From: Mesorhizobium sp. M4B.F.Ca.ET.203.01.1.1
Lineage (GTDB): Bacteria; Pseudomonadota; Alphaproteobacteria; Rhizobiales; Rhizobiaceae
Direction of reading: 5' to 3'
Assembly: GCF_004791025.1 (NCBI RefSeq)
Contig: NZ_SRUO01000017.1
Location: forward strand, 67,474 to 131,473
DNA length: 64,000 nt
Shown: piece after piece, positions 7,680 to 16,179 of the stretch
Numbering within the stretch: position 1 is the first letter of the stretch
Layout of the letters: each line of letters begins with the position of its first letter
Program-made: the position numbers and the translations under genes
The notes under the pieces: model-generated
What the model saw: only the letters and a program-made list of their open reading frames with translations
Databases searched by the model: none
What the model was told of the DNA's origin: nothing

Positions 7680-10300
7680 AGCAGCGGAGTTCTGAGGAGA
7701 TGCGACGAGCGCCCCCAAAGCTCGCGAAGCGCATTGAAATACGTGAGCACTGTCAGATACGGATCGGCGGGATCTTCCCCTTCTTGCGTCGGGCTGGAAG
7801 TCGGTGCCTGCGCGCCTGCCAGCAGGGTCTGCATGCTCCGAAGAAAGAGGAGTTTAGGCCCGCGATCCTGACTCGCCACACCGACGTAGAGGCGGGCTGG
7901 CTCTCGTGTCGATGGCACAGTCCTGGCGAAGAAGCTGTCGGTACGGTGGATGCCGGGTGGCGGAAATACGGCCGTCTCCGAACGATCGAACAAGGCTGCG
8001 ATCTGTTTCTCCGCCCTTCGGACGGTCGCGGTCGAAGCGACGATTTTGGACGAATGAGTCCATGAAGACCCGGCCGCGACGACAGCAGGTCGATCGCTGT
8101 TTCGTAGAGTGCGGCCACCGTTCCAAGCGGGCCAGAGATCAGGTGCAGTTCGTCCTGGATGACAAGATCCGGCGGATCGAGCCGATGCCCGTTTCCGAAG
8201 GGGCGACCTTCGCCTGGCTCATACGCGCCGAAGAACCCCTTGACCGGATCATACCGGTCTACGTGTCCAAAGAATGCGCCGCTCTTGCCAATCCATGGAA
8301 GGGAGGCAAATTTGTCCACCGTGGCGATGAGAAATGCGGGAAGACGGCGGTAAATTGGCTCGTCCACCACGAGCACCGGCAGGTGTCGATCCCGCGTGAA
8401 GTCGCATTCGGCGTTCTCGCATTTGAGCACTAGATTCTGCGGAGCCGTCCTGTTGGGCGTGAAGTGGAAGCTCTCTGGCTTGAAGGGCTCACCACACCAC
8501 GGACATCCCTTCAGTGGCACCGGGGATTTCGTCTTAGGTCTGCTCTGGTACCGCTTCAGCCAGGTCGTCGCGGCGTCCTTGTCGGAAGAATTTCGCGGCT
8601 GGATTGTTCGGTGAGGCTGCGCCGCTACCCAGAGTCCAATCTCGATCGGCCATTCGCCAAGCGTCTTCCGGCCATTGTCATCATGGGTCCGCAGGAATTC
8701 GAGCGCGCAGACGAGACCAGCGGCGTGAGCAGGCGTAACGTGTAGCGCATGATGACGCTGATGCCCGCACCCAGCACGCCAGATCCGCGGAGCCGCCTCA
8801 GCACAATCGCATAGGCGGCAAGTCCAAGATACGCTCTTGCCGCCGCCGGTCGGAAAAAAAGCAGGTCGACGATCTCACGCTCACCACTGTTTCGGTCGGT
8901 CACGCCAACGAGATTGAGGAGGACGAAGGCTAGCTGGAACGGCCGCCATGTTGGCGGGTCTACATCGCCCGGCAGCTTCTTCTGGATCACTGCCTCGCGC
9001 CGGCGGTTGGCCATCGCCATCGCCGTATTCATCAGGCCGAATGCTTCACGCGCCACCGTATCACGCTTAAGGAGATCTATCCCATCGCGAATCCTGCTGC
9101 CGGCGGTGTCAACTTTTTCCAGAAGCGCCTGGCCCGTCTTTAGCCGTCTCGGCGCAAGCCCTGTCATCATTCCTTCCTGACCCCGCCGCCACTCGGCGTA
9201 AAGTTCAGGCAGTGAATCCAAGGCTGCACTGACCGCTTCGGCTCCGGAAACGGCAGCCCGAGCGAGAGCCTCCATGCCGAACTCGACGCGCTCCTTGCCG
9301 GGACGACACGCTCCACCTCCTGCTGCGGAAGGAAATCGGTCCAAACACGCGTCACGGGGAGCGGATCGTTCGTCGCGTCACGCCGTTCTTGCCAGCCGGC
9401 AGATGTGTTGCGACCAACGGCATATTCGCGGACATCGCGATAATGGAGATCGCCCAGCCTAAGTTCGAAATCATCGGACTGGTAGGTGGACAGGTCGCTG
9501 CGCGGATAAAATCCATCCGCACATTCGAGCTCGATCCGGGTCTGGAACGCGTAGGCCACGTCCTTGTACGGAGCCTTTGTGCTCCGTCGACGGTTTACCA
9601 AGAAGACGGTGATGACGCGCAGACGCTCTTCAGCCCCTTCCGGAGTCTTTTAACGGAGCACACGGTGTGAACGGCGACTTCGATGCCGCCGCCCGGCCTG
9701 TGAGGCGCAGCGCTTTCCGGCAGCGGGATCCCGGACTGGTTCCGAGTGACGTCGAGGACGATCGCGGCTTCGCCGGAAACCCGAACCCAACGGAGGTTCT
9801 CGGGCTTTTCTGGCTTTGGCTTGCCCTTTCCCGACACTTCGGGAATGAGGAGCGCATCGGGCAATGGGGGCTCCGTCTTATAGTTCCCCCATGTTGCGCG
9901 CAGCGTGACTTGACTCACCGTTTCCGGAAGAACCACCGTCAACCCTATCGACGACGGAAGAAACCTGTCCCGCGGTGGTTGGTCAGTCGAATCCTTCTCA
10001 TCGACCTCCTCCTCGACAGCGGAGTCCAGCGTCTCACTGGCGAGAAGGTCGTCGGCGGTTTCTTCGATGGTTTCCTCGCCGTCAGGTATCACAGGCGCAA
10101 CACCGTCGTAGGCGGGAACGATAAAGCCCCCGACGTACCAGCGATTGCTTCTTGGTCAGGACTTCGCGTGCGAGATCCTGATCAAGGTCAGGATTCGGGC
10201 CGACTAGGTCGGATATATCGCGATTTGGACCAGCGAAGCCCCAGTGAGGATCGTGGCTGGCCGTTGATCGGAAACGAATCGGAGGCACCTTCAGGTAACG
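7680..10300 (-). pseudogene. drmA: Decayed DISARM helicase gene drmA
   Basis: Read across frames on the minus strand, the segments follow DrmA in order: RWYVGGFIVPAYDG near 10120, FLPSSIGLTVVLPET near 9960, PFQLAFVLLNLVGVTD near 8920, a site where the Walker A PTGGGK should be (8850), AYLGLAAYAIVLRRL, SVIMRYTLRLLT near 8745, GCPWCGEPF (8500), EPIYRRLPAFLIATVDKFA, PPDLVIQDELHLISGPLGT (8130) and FNALREL near 7730. Lesions seen: frameshifts near 10140, 9600 and 8040; a 1-base loss plus a 5-base loss that together restore frame but replace the Walker A motif with RPAAAR; a deletion near 8735; and a missing 3' end. DrmA is the core helicase of DISARM phage defence. No drmB or drmC is present, so the system is dead here. 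Confidence 0.88.
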
Positions 10301-10304
10301 CACG

Positions 10305-11009
10305 ATGAAGTTCACCATTTCCCTTTCTGATGCAGCTCGTCACACTATTACGCTTGCCACACTGGAAGCCTATGTTCTCGGAGATGGTCGTCCGCGCCGA
10401 ACAAAGCTGGAAACGCTGGGGTATCTTTGGGGCTTCAGTCGCGAGGACTCGAAAGGAACGACCCATTTCCATGTCGATCTTATGAGTCTCAGCATTTCAG
10501 CCAAGCGATCACGGAACAGCGTGAAGCCCAACGATCAGGCTGTCCGCCTGAAGAGCGAACTGATGGATCGATGGGCACCACACTTGACGCTCATCGGTGA
10601 TTTCCACAGTCATACCTATGAAAATCTTGCCGAGGTACGGGACATTCGTGGATTCGAGTTTTCGGATGCTGACGAAGCATCATTTCTAGACGACGACTTC
10701 CTGTGGGAGCGGGCTAACGACCAGCCAATCATGCTGGCAATGACAATCTGCAAGCTGGCGCGGGTCCATGAAAAGCATGCCGCTGAGACCATACGCTCGA
10801 ACATTGCGCATTTCGACGTGGGTGAATTTCGGTTCTGGTTGAATGCTGCTGTTGGATTCCTAGACGCCTCCGGGTCCAGACGCTGCACTGGGAATCGTCC
10901 TTCAAACGTGAAACTCAGAATTGATTCTCGCTTCTACAATTACTCGAGAGACAGGCTCGTTGTTGCTACCCGTGCATTGATTTCCTCGCCTTCTCCCATG
11001 GGAGCTTAA
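10305..11009 (+). CDS. JAMM/MPN-like (Mov34) domain protein
   Basis: 234 aa, intact, starting back-to-back with the drmA remnant. The sequence IGDFHSHTYE followed later by EFSDADEAS resembles the JAMM metal site (HxH, then SxxD), with a longer than usual spacer of about 16 residues between the two elements. JAMM proteins are zinc isopeptidases or deubiquitinase-like enzymes, and bacterial versions occur in defence islands. The C-terminal third (KLRIDSRFYNYSRD) is not recognised. Its divergent position suggests it was a companion of the drmA locus, although it is not one of the standard DISARM genes I know. The fold assignment is moderately supported; the function is unknown. Confidence 0.6.
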   Translation: MKFTISLSDAARHTITLATLEAYVLGDGRPRRTKLETLGYLWGFSREDSKGTTHFHVDLMSLSISAKRSRNSVKPNDQAVRLKSELMDRWAPHLTLIGDFHSHTYENLAEVRDIRGFEFSDADEASFLDDDFLWERANDQPIMLAMTICKLARVHEKHAAETIRSNIAHFDVGEFRFWLNAAVGFLDASGSRRCTGNRPSNVKLRIDSRFYNYSRDRLVVATRALISSPSPMGA

Positions 11010-11091
11010 GTTTCGTGCGGAAAAACGATTATCAAGAACTCGCCGACGTAAGTGCGGAAATTGGCACGTACAGGCAGGCCTTACGGTTGGA

Positions 11092-11352
11092 ATGATAATG
11101 ACACCTAGAGCTCATCTTATGACTTGCGAGTCGGTTTCCGATCTAACTACGCGAAATATCAATCGTCACAGCTATGTCCCTGTGGTTCATGACGGTGGTT
11201 TCGGGGACTATTCTTTGCAGAACGCTTCTTCGACGCGACACCGCCGAGTGGAAAAATCTCTGAGCGTGTTTCCGCTCCAGAAGAGACGTTGGTTGGAGCC
11301 GACGCAAGCATTTCTAGACTTCATCCGAGACGCCGACCAAAGGCCGTGTCGG
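11092..11352 (+). pseudogene. CBS-HEPN protein gene, 5' fragment
   Basis: Across two frames the segment reads MTCESVSDLTTRNINRHSYVPVVHDGG, then LFFAERFFDATPPSGKISERVS and APEETLVGADAS, then DFIRDADQRPCRL. This looks like a pair of CBS domains (ligand-sensing modules). Small indels near 11207 and 11310 break the frame. The reading stops at 11353, where an IS5-type element is inserted in a CTAG target; the gene resumes at 13663. Start at ATG 11092 or slightly upstream is uncertain. Confidence 0.6.
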
Positions 11353-11377
11353 CTAGGGTCAGGACTTCGGTAACGGG

Positions 11378-11695
11378 GCCGTCCTCGTCAAGGCAAATTT
11401 GATGCAAGAAGGGATCGCCCATCCGGGTGTGCGGAGAGCGTGATTGCATTTTGGTTGTGCTATATCGCCTGCTTTCCTGCCGTATGAGGTTCTGCCCGGG
11501 TTCATGCTTCGGTCCGTGGTCGGCGCGGCGGCCGCCAACATGATGCTTGTCCAATATGGTTCCGATGCGCCCATCTCATTGGCGTGCTCGCCCGGCGGGG
11601 CGGCATCAGTCCAGACCGCGGCGTCATCGGGACCACGTCCCGGGTCGGGGACCTCGCAGGTCTGCGCTCAGGCAGACATCAACACGGAGATTAGC
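11378..11695 (-). ncRNA. Possible bridge-RNA region of the IS110-type element
   Basis: About 318 bases of element-internal, gene-free sequence downstream of the transposase. IS110-family elements encode a structured guide RNA in their longer non-coding end. The region could not be folded here, so this is a positional inference. Segments matching the flank TCGGTAACGGG would be expected in its loops. Confidence 0.35.
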
Positions 11696-12730
11696 TCATG
11701 CATGGATCGGCTCTGGCGCTCCTTCCCAGCGGAAGTTTCTTCCGTCCAGCCACATCCGATGCAGGATCACACCGATCCGACGCGCCAAGGCCACCATGGC
11801 CCGCTTGGTGCCGCGCCGTTTCGCGACCCGCGAGGCCCATGTCCGCAACCACGACCCACGGCCCCGGTTCATCATGACGGTTGCGGCCTGGCATAAGGCG
11901 CGGCGTAAATGGGCGTCACCGGCTTTGGTGATACCGCCTGTCACGTCGCGCTCGCCGGACTGCTGCCGTGAAGGGGGGAGGCCGACCCACGGGCCGACTT
12001 TCTTCGACGACGAGAACCGAGCCGGATCATCCACGGCCGACTTGAAGGTCAATGCGACCACCGCGCCAACGGCCGGCATGGTCATCAGCAAGCGGCAGGT
12101 CGGGTCGTCCTGTGCTAGGCTGCGCACATGCCGCTCCAGTCGCGCCAGTTCATGGCGGAGGGTGGCACGGGCGCGAAGCATCGGCTCGGTTGCCGCCACC
12201 AGCGTAGTGTTGCTGGCAACCAGTTCCTGAATGCGAGCATCAAACCGTCCTTTGGAGATTGCGCCGACTTTCAAGCCGAAGTTCCGCAATAACCCGCGCA
12301 AGGACATTTCCAGAGCGATCACGCCCTGCTGGATGGATTTGCGCGCCCCGAGGAGTGCGCGGATCTCCTGGGCAGACACCGACTTGCAATGGACTGGCCG
12401 GAACCAGCCCAAATGTAGCAGCCGGGCAATACCTTCAGCATCGCGCCGGTCTGTCTTGATCGGCATGGCTTTCAGAGCACCCTTCACTTGCCGGGTATCC
12501 ATCAGAACCACTTCCAGGCCGGCTTCGGTCAGCCCCCGGTGCAGCCATTGCGACAACGGCCCGGCTTCCATCCCGATCATCGCAATTTCGCCCTGTTGCT
12601 CCAGCGCGAATTGCGTCAGCGCCGCGGGATCGCTGCCGACCTCAGCCTCCTTCACGATCTTGCCGTGCTCGCTGACAATGCAGACCGCAGTCTTGGCGAG
12701 TGAGACATCCAACCCAATGAACAGTTTCAT
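11696..12730 (-). CDS. IS110-family transposase
   Basis: 344 aa, full length. It begins FIGLDVSLAKTAVCIV (RuvC-like DEDD domain: D at residue 8, E in GMEAGPLSQWL, DTRQ and KTDRRDAEGIARLL). The C-terminal Transposase_20 domain has LMTMPAVGAVVALTF, the catalytic-serine region RFSSSKKVGPWVGLPPS and TKAGDAHLRRALCQAA. These enzymes recombine DNA with an RNA guide and leave no standard target duplication. The gene is intact and therefore possibly active. Confidence 0.95.
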   Translation of the reverse strand: MKLFIGLDVSLAKTAVCIVSEHGKIVKEAEVGSDPAALTQFALEQQGEIAMIGMEAGPLSQWLHRGLTEAGLEVVLMDTRQVKGALKAMPIKTDRRDAEGIARLLHLGWFRPVHCKSVSAQEIRALLGARKSIQQGVIALEMSLRGLLRNFGLKVGAISKGRFDARIQELVASNTTLVAATEPMLRARATLRHELARLERHVRSLAQDDPTCRLLMTMPAVGAVVALTFKSAVDDPARFSSSKKVGPWVGLPPSRQQSGERDVTGGITKAGDAHLRRALCQAATVMMNRGRGSWLRTWASRVAKRRGTKRAMVALARRIGVILHRMWLDGRNFRWEGAPEPIHA

Positions 12731-12823
12731 CCCGTAATCCTCCTGTCAGAATCAGATACGGGAGCGTCGGCGGCAACCGGTCAGCATGCAATCGGTAACG
12801 GGCAGCGCACGACGCAGGCCCCG

Positions 12824-13599
12824 TTACAGCATCTCATTGATCCAGAAGATGAACGCTGCAGCGAAGGCGATTGCTGACAAGAATGTGTGCGCGCATCGGT
12901 CGTATCGAGTGTGGATGCGTCGCCAGTCCTTGAGGCGGGCGAACATGTTCTCGATCCTGTGGCGCTGCCTGTAGAGCAGCGGATCATAGCTGTGCTGGAC
13001 ACGGTGCTTGGCATGAGGCGGGATGCAGGGTGTGATGCCCTTGCCGATGAGCGCCTCGCGGAAGCCAGTGGAACTGTAGGCCCGATCGGCCAGCAGATGG
13101 CGGGCAGGTGGCAGTTCGTCGAGCACGGCAGCGGCGGTTCTGTGATCGTTGGCCTGGCCTTCGCTCAGGTGCAGCAGCAACGGACGTCCCTGGTCGTCGC
13201 AAACCACCTGCAGCTTGGTGGTCAGACCGCCTCTGGTCCGTCCGATACATCGGGGTAGAGCCCCTTTTTGAGCAGGCTGGCTGCCGTGCGATGCGCCTTG
13301 AGATGGGTGGCATCGATCATCAGCTTGTCTGTGCCGCCGCCCCGGGCCGAGAGTTCGGCCAGAATGCGGTTGAACACACCCAGCCGGCTCCAGCGAATGA
13401 ACCGGTTGTAGATCGTCTTGTGCGGACCATAGGCGGCCGGCACATCCCGCCAGCGCAGCCCGTTACGGATCACGAACAGAATCCCGCTCAGCACCCGTCG
13501 GTCATCGACCCGAGGTACCCCGTGCGAGCGTGGAAAGAATGGCTCGATCCGCCGCATCTGCGTCGGCGACAGCAGTAACAAATCACCCATGGTGGCCAC
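12824..13599 (-). CDS. IS5-family transposase made by -1 frameshift
   Basis: Two overlapping frames: 13222-13599 (start, MRRIEPFFPRSHGVPRVDDRRVLSGI, LRWRDVP, LMIDATHLKAHRTAASLLKKG) and a downstream frame ending at 12824 (GRTRGGLTTKLQ, LSEGQANDHRTA, LLADRAYSS, RIENMFARLKDWRRI, ending WINEML). The DDE residues are the D of LMIDATHLK, the D of ADRAY and the E of RIENMF. The frames join at the slippery run AAAAAGGGG (complement of 13261-13269), the usual programmed frameshift site of IS427-type elements. The protein would be about 255 aa and both halves look complete. Confidence 0.9.
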
Positions 13600-13662
13600 C
13601 TCCAGCCACCTTGAATCATCATCGCTCCTTCAACTCAACAATTTAATGGGTCCTGACCCTAG

Positions 13663-14104
13663 TTGTTTCCTCACGCCAGATCGAAGGTCTCGTCAGCATT
13701 TCAGCATGCAGAAATTGCCAGTGCGAGCAGCCCTCTTTGCTCTCGTGACAGCATTCGAGATGTCCATGGCGGATGCGATAGGGAGACGCTTCGAAACGCC
13801 GGGCCGCTGGCTGGAGAAGCTTAGCGCCGAAAGAAGAAAGAAGATTTCTCAAGTGATCGCCGATGCGAAGAGTGATGATGGATTTGTGGACGAGATCCTA
13901 TTCACTCAGTTCTGCGACAAATCTGATATTGTTCGAAAAGGAATAGAGCTCCCCCGGAGCGCGACATCGGCCGCCGACGTGTTCCGGCGAGCTGAGAAAC
14001 TTAGAAATGCTGTTGCGCATGAAATGACTGTGCCTGGCTCCTTCCGCCGCGAAAAATATCGCAGTGTTGGTCAGAGATATGATGATTTTGAAAAGGGAGA
14101 TTGA
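13663..14104 (+). pseudogene. CBS-HEPN protein gene, 3' fragment
   Basis: Directly after the IS5 element the sequence reads VVSSRQIEGLVSIS, continuing the CBS domain. After loss of about one base near 13706 it continues MQKLPVRAALFALVTAFEMSMADAI and on to AEKLRNAVAHEM. RNAVAH is the RN-x3-H motif of HEPN RNase domains, commonly found in toxins and defence proteins. The open frame from 13589 includes IS sequence and is not the native start. Joining 11352 to 13663 restores a single CBS-HEPN protein apart from the small indels. Confidence 0.65.
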
Positions 14105-14129
14105 TGGATAGAAGGCTTGCTCTGCGCAG

Positions 14130-14539
14130 TTGCCTTTTTGGTGCGTTGGGAGACGAAACGGAGACTGTGCAGGACCCTCCATTAAGCGCTCGAGGTTGCG
14201 CGCGTACTCATCTTCCAGTTCGACGCCGGCCTCTTGGAGAATGGCTACTTCTTCTCTGGTTAGAAGCCAGTCAGGCGACTCTACAGGGGGCACGTCGGCG
14301 GTGCCTTCGCCTAATAAATCCTCGTCCTCCGCAGCCTGCTGTGCGGCTGCCAATGCTGCCTGGATAGTCAGCGTCGCGTCGAAGACCGTGTCCCTCTCGG
14401 TGATTTCGAACTCGTGGCCACGCTCGGTTTGATACTTACGACCAAGAAAGCGATCCCGCAGTTCAGCGAACTGCCAATGCATGTCCTCTCGGCCAGCGTG
14501 ATGTTTTTCGATGCCCTCGGGTTTGAAGTAGCAGACCAT
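14130..14539 (-). CDS. Unrecognised acidic protein or fragment
   Basis: The minus-strand frame from ATG 14539 reads MVCYFKPEGIEKHHAGRED, DMHWQFAELRDRFLGRKY, then an alanine/acid-rich helix (IQAALAAAQQAAEDEDLL) and DWLLTREEVAILQEAGVELEDEYARNLERLME. The composition looks like a genuine coding tail, but I cannot name the family. The open frame continues past 14130 antisense to the HEPN fragment and is probably not native there. A GHHQGGVEQ run upstream of the chosen start could also belong to it. Confidence 0.35.
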
Positions 14540-14585
14540 TTGCTCGACACCGCCTTGATGATGCCCCGGCGACGTGGCCAGGCGA

Positions 14586-15029
14586 CTAGGAATGGGTGTT
14601 GATGTCCTGCTCAATCTGCCGTGCTGATTCCAGAATGTCATCGAAACTCGGCGGAGTGCCGAAGATCATGGCCGCCGTATTGGCATAGTCGCGCGTGAGC
14701 GCGTCCACCATCTTTGGAGCGGGCGCGATCGCGAAGCTGCCCGGGACTGCTGAGGCGAGGTCATAGTCGGGACGGTCGAAAAACATTCGTGCGTGCCGCA
14801 CGCAGTCGGCGCCAAGATCGAGATCGCCGAGCGCGGCCTTTCCGGTCTCGGATCCGAGAAGACAGTGCATGTATGGACAGCCTCCGCGTGGCAAGGGCTT
14901 TCTGACATTGATGACAGGTTGGTCGGGTGCAGGCATGTATTCGGCCTTTGAGTGCGGCCTGTTCATGCCGCTGGCCTTGAAGTCCGCGGATCGGATCCCA
15001 GACAGGTCAACGCGCTTTTTGAGCGGCAC
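14586..15029 (-). pseudogene. AbiEii/AbiGii-type nucleotidyltransferase toxin, C-terminal remnant
   Basis: The last 95 residues match the C-terminal helical part of AbiEii-family toxins: GDLDLGADCVRHARMFFDRPDYDLASAVPGSFAI, MVDALTRDYANTAAMIFGTPPSFDDI and ARQIEQDIN. The first 50 residues (PDQPVINVRKPLPRGG) do not resemble the family, and the nucleotidyltransferase core with its GS-x-DxD site is missing. The gene is therefore truncated or rearranged. AbiE is an abortive-infection toxin-antitoxin system; no AbiEi antitoxin gene is visible. Confidence 0.55.
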
Positions 15030-15122
15030 CCACTGAGCGGGTTTTTCCGATCCCGGTTCGACCGTCGGTCATCACACCATCAGCACCTCACCAACCTCTG
15101 TGCATCCTCTGCGACTACGTCA

Positions 15123-15656
15123 CTACGCCGGTGAATCCGCGAAGCGCTTGCCCGTAGTCATCAGCGCCCAGACGATCCGGGCCATCTTGTTTGCCAAGGC
15201 CACCGCAACGACGTTGTACGGCTTTTTCGCCAGAAGCTCGGCAGCCCAGCGAGTGGGTGCCGCTTTGCCCTTACGACAGAAGCGAAGCACGGCATGGGCT
15301 CCCACAACAAGAAGGCGACGGATGTAGGGATCGCCTTGCTTGCTGATCCGCCCGAGCCGATCCTTTCCTCCGGATGAGTTCTGTCGCGGCACCAGGCCAA
15401 GCCAAGCCGCGAGTTGCCGGCCGGATTTGAACAGGGAAGCATCTGTCACGGTCGCAACGATTGCGCTGGCGGTGATCGGACCGATGCCGGGGATCGTTTC
15501 GAGGCGACGGCTCAACTCGTGCGAACGATGCCAGATGTGAATCTGTCGGTCCAGCTCACCGACCTTCTCGTGCACCTCACGCAATTGCTGTAGGGCCGAT
15601 CGGGCAAGCGGGGGAATGAGGTCGTGCCCCTCGTCCTCAACCAACGCGACGAGCAT
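15123..15656 (-). pseudogene. IS110-family transposase, C-terminal half only
   Basis: 177 aa covering the Transposase_20 half: HELSRRLETIPGIGPITASAIVATV, FKSGRQLAAWLGLVPRQNSSGGKDRLGRISKQGDPYIRRLLV and ALANKMARIVWALM. The N-terminal DEDD domain is missing; the frame starts abruptly at 15656, exactly where the Xre/MbcA-type antitoxin fragment ends. It is a different IS110 lineage from the element at 11.4-12.8 kb. Confidence 0.85.
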
Positions 15657-15658
15657 GC

Positions 15659-15991
15659 TCAGCCCTGTAGCACCCTATCGGCAGCCGTGTGGTGGCCATA
15701 GTCGGCGATCGGTTCGTTGCGATACCAGTAGATCGCCTTGTCGACGTCGCCGGTGAGCTCCGTCGCGGCCGAGATCACTTGTACCATCTCGCGCATCCGG
15801 CCCTGCAGGCGTTCCGATGAGGGATTGCGGAGCGTGTTGCGATGAACCCCGGTCAACTGTGCCAGATTGGCCACCTTCACGCCCAGCGCCTGCGACAGGC
15901 GCTTCGGCGAGATATAAGGCGTGCGCGGCTCCTGAAGGCTATCGACAAAGCCTGAGACCGCCTTGGAGTGTGCGAGCTGTGCGTAGGTTAT
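15659..15991 (-). pseudogene. Xre/MbcA/ParS-type antitoxin, start lost and 3' truncated
   Basis: The readable sequence runs TYAQLAHSKAVSGFVDSLQ, YISPKRLSQALGVKVANLAQLTGVHRNTLRNPSSE, then the toxin-binding domain AIYWYRNEPIADYGHHTAADRVLQG. The homologous start position carries ATA (complement of 15989-15991) instead of ATG, with a stop two codons upstream, so normal initiation is lost. The usual end of the toxin-binding domain is cut at 15658 by the IS110 fragment. The partner RES-domain toxin is absent. Confidence 0.65.
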
Positions 15992-16179
15992 GACAAATTA
16001 CGACCTCTCATACGCACAATATATTAACATTCGAATGCATAGCAAGTGGACACGAATTATATGACTTGGTTTAACGGCACTCTGCAATTCGTCAGGCTAA
16101 GGGGCAGCATAAGGCCCGGGAGCGGACGGCAGGGGACGGGCGGATTGGTTCCGATAGCGGACCTTCTCTAGTGCGGGTG

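Larger units (their letters stand above)
11378..12791 (-). mobile_element. IS110-family (IS1111-group-like) element nested in the IS5 element
   Basis: The element carries one transposase gene (11696-12730) and is bounded by an 11-bp direct repeat TCGGTAACGGG at 11367-11377 and 12792-12802. The 3' non-coding part (11378-11695, about 318 bp) is much longer than the 5' part (about 60 bp). In the IS1111 subgroup that is where the bridge RNA that specifies target and donor is expected. Exact ends are uncertain by a few bases because the repeat may belong partly to the element. Confidence 0.75.
11357..13658 (-). mobile_element. IS5-family (IS427-type) element, interrupted by an IS110-type element
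   Basis: The outer boundaries are GGTCAGGAC at 11357-11365 and its exact reverse complement at 13650-13658. They are flanked by the 4-bp target duplication CTAG at 11353-11356 and 13659-13662, as expected for this IS group. The transposase lies at 12824-13599 on the minus strand. The left end is split: an IS110/IS1111-type element sits between 11378 and about 12791. Removing both elements joins the two halves of a CBS-HEPN gene. Confidence 0.85.

Noticed and set aside
13589..14104. Open frame of 171 codons starting inside the IS5 end
   Set aside because: Only the part after 13706 resembles the HEPN protein; the first codons are IS and out-of-frame CBS sequence, so it was treated as a fragment of the split CBS-HEPN gene.
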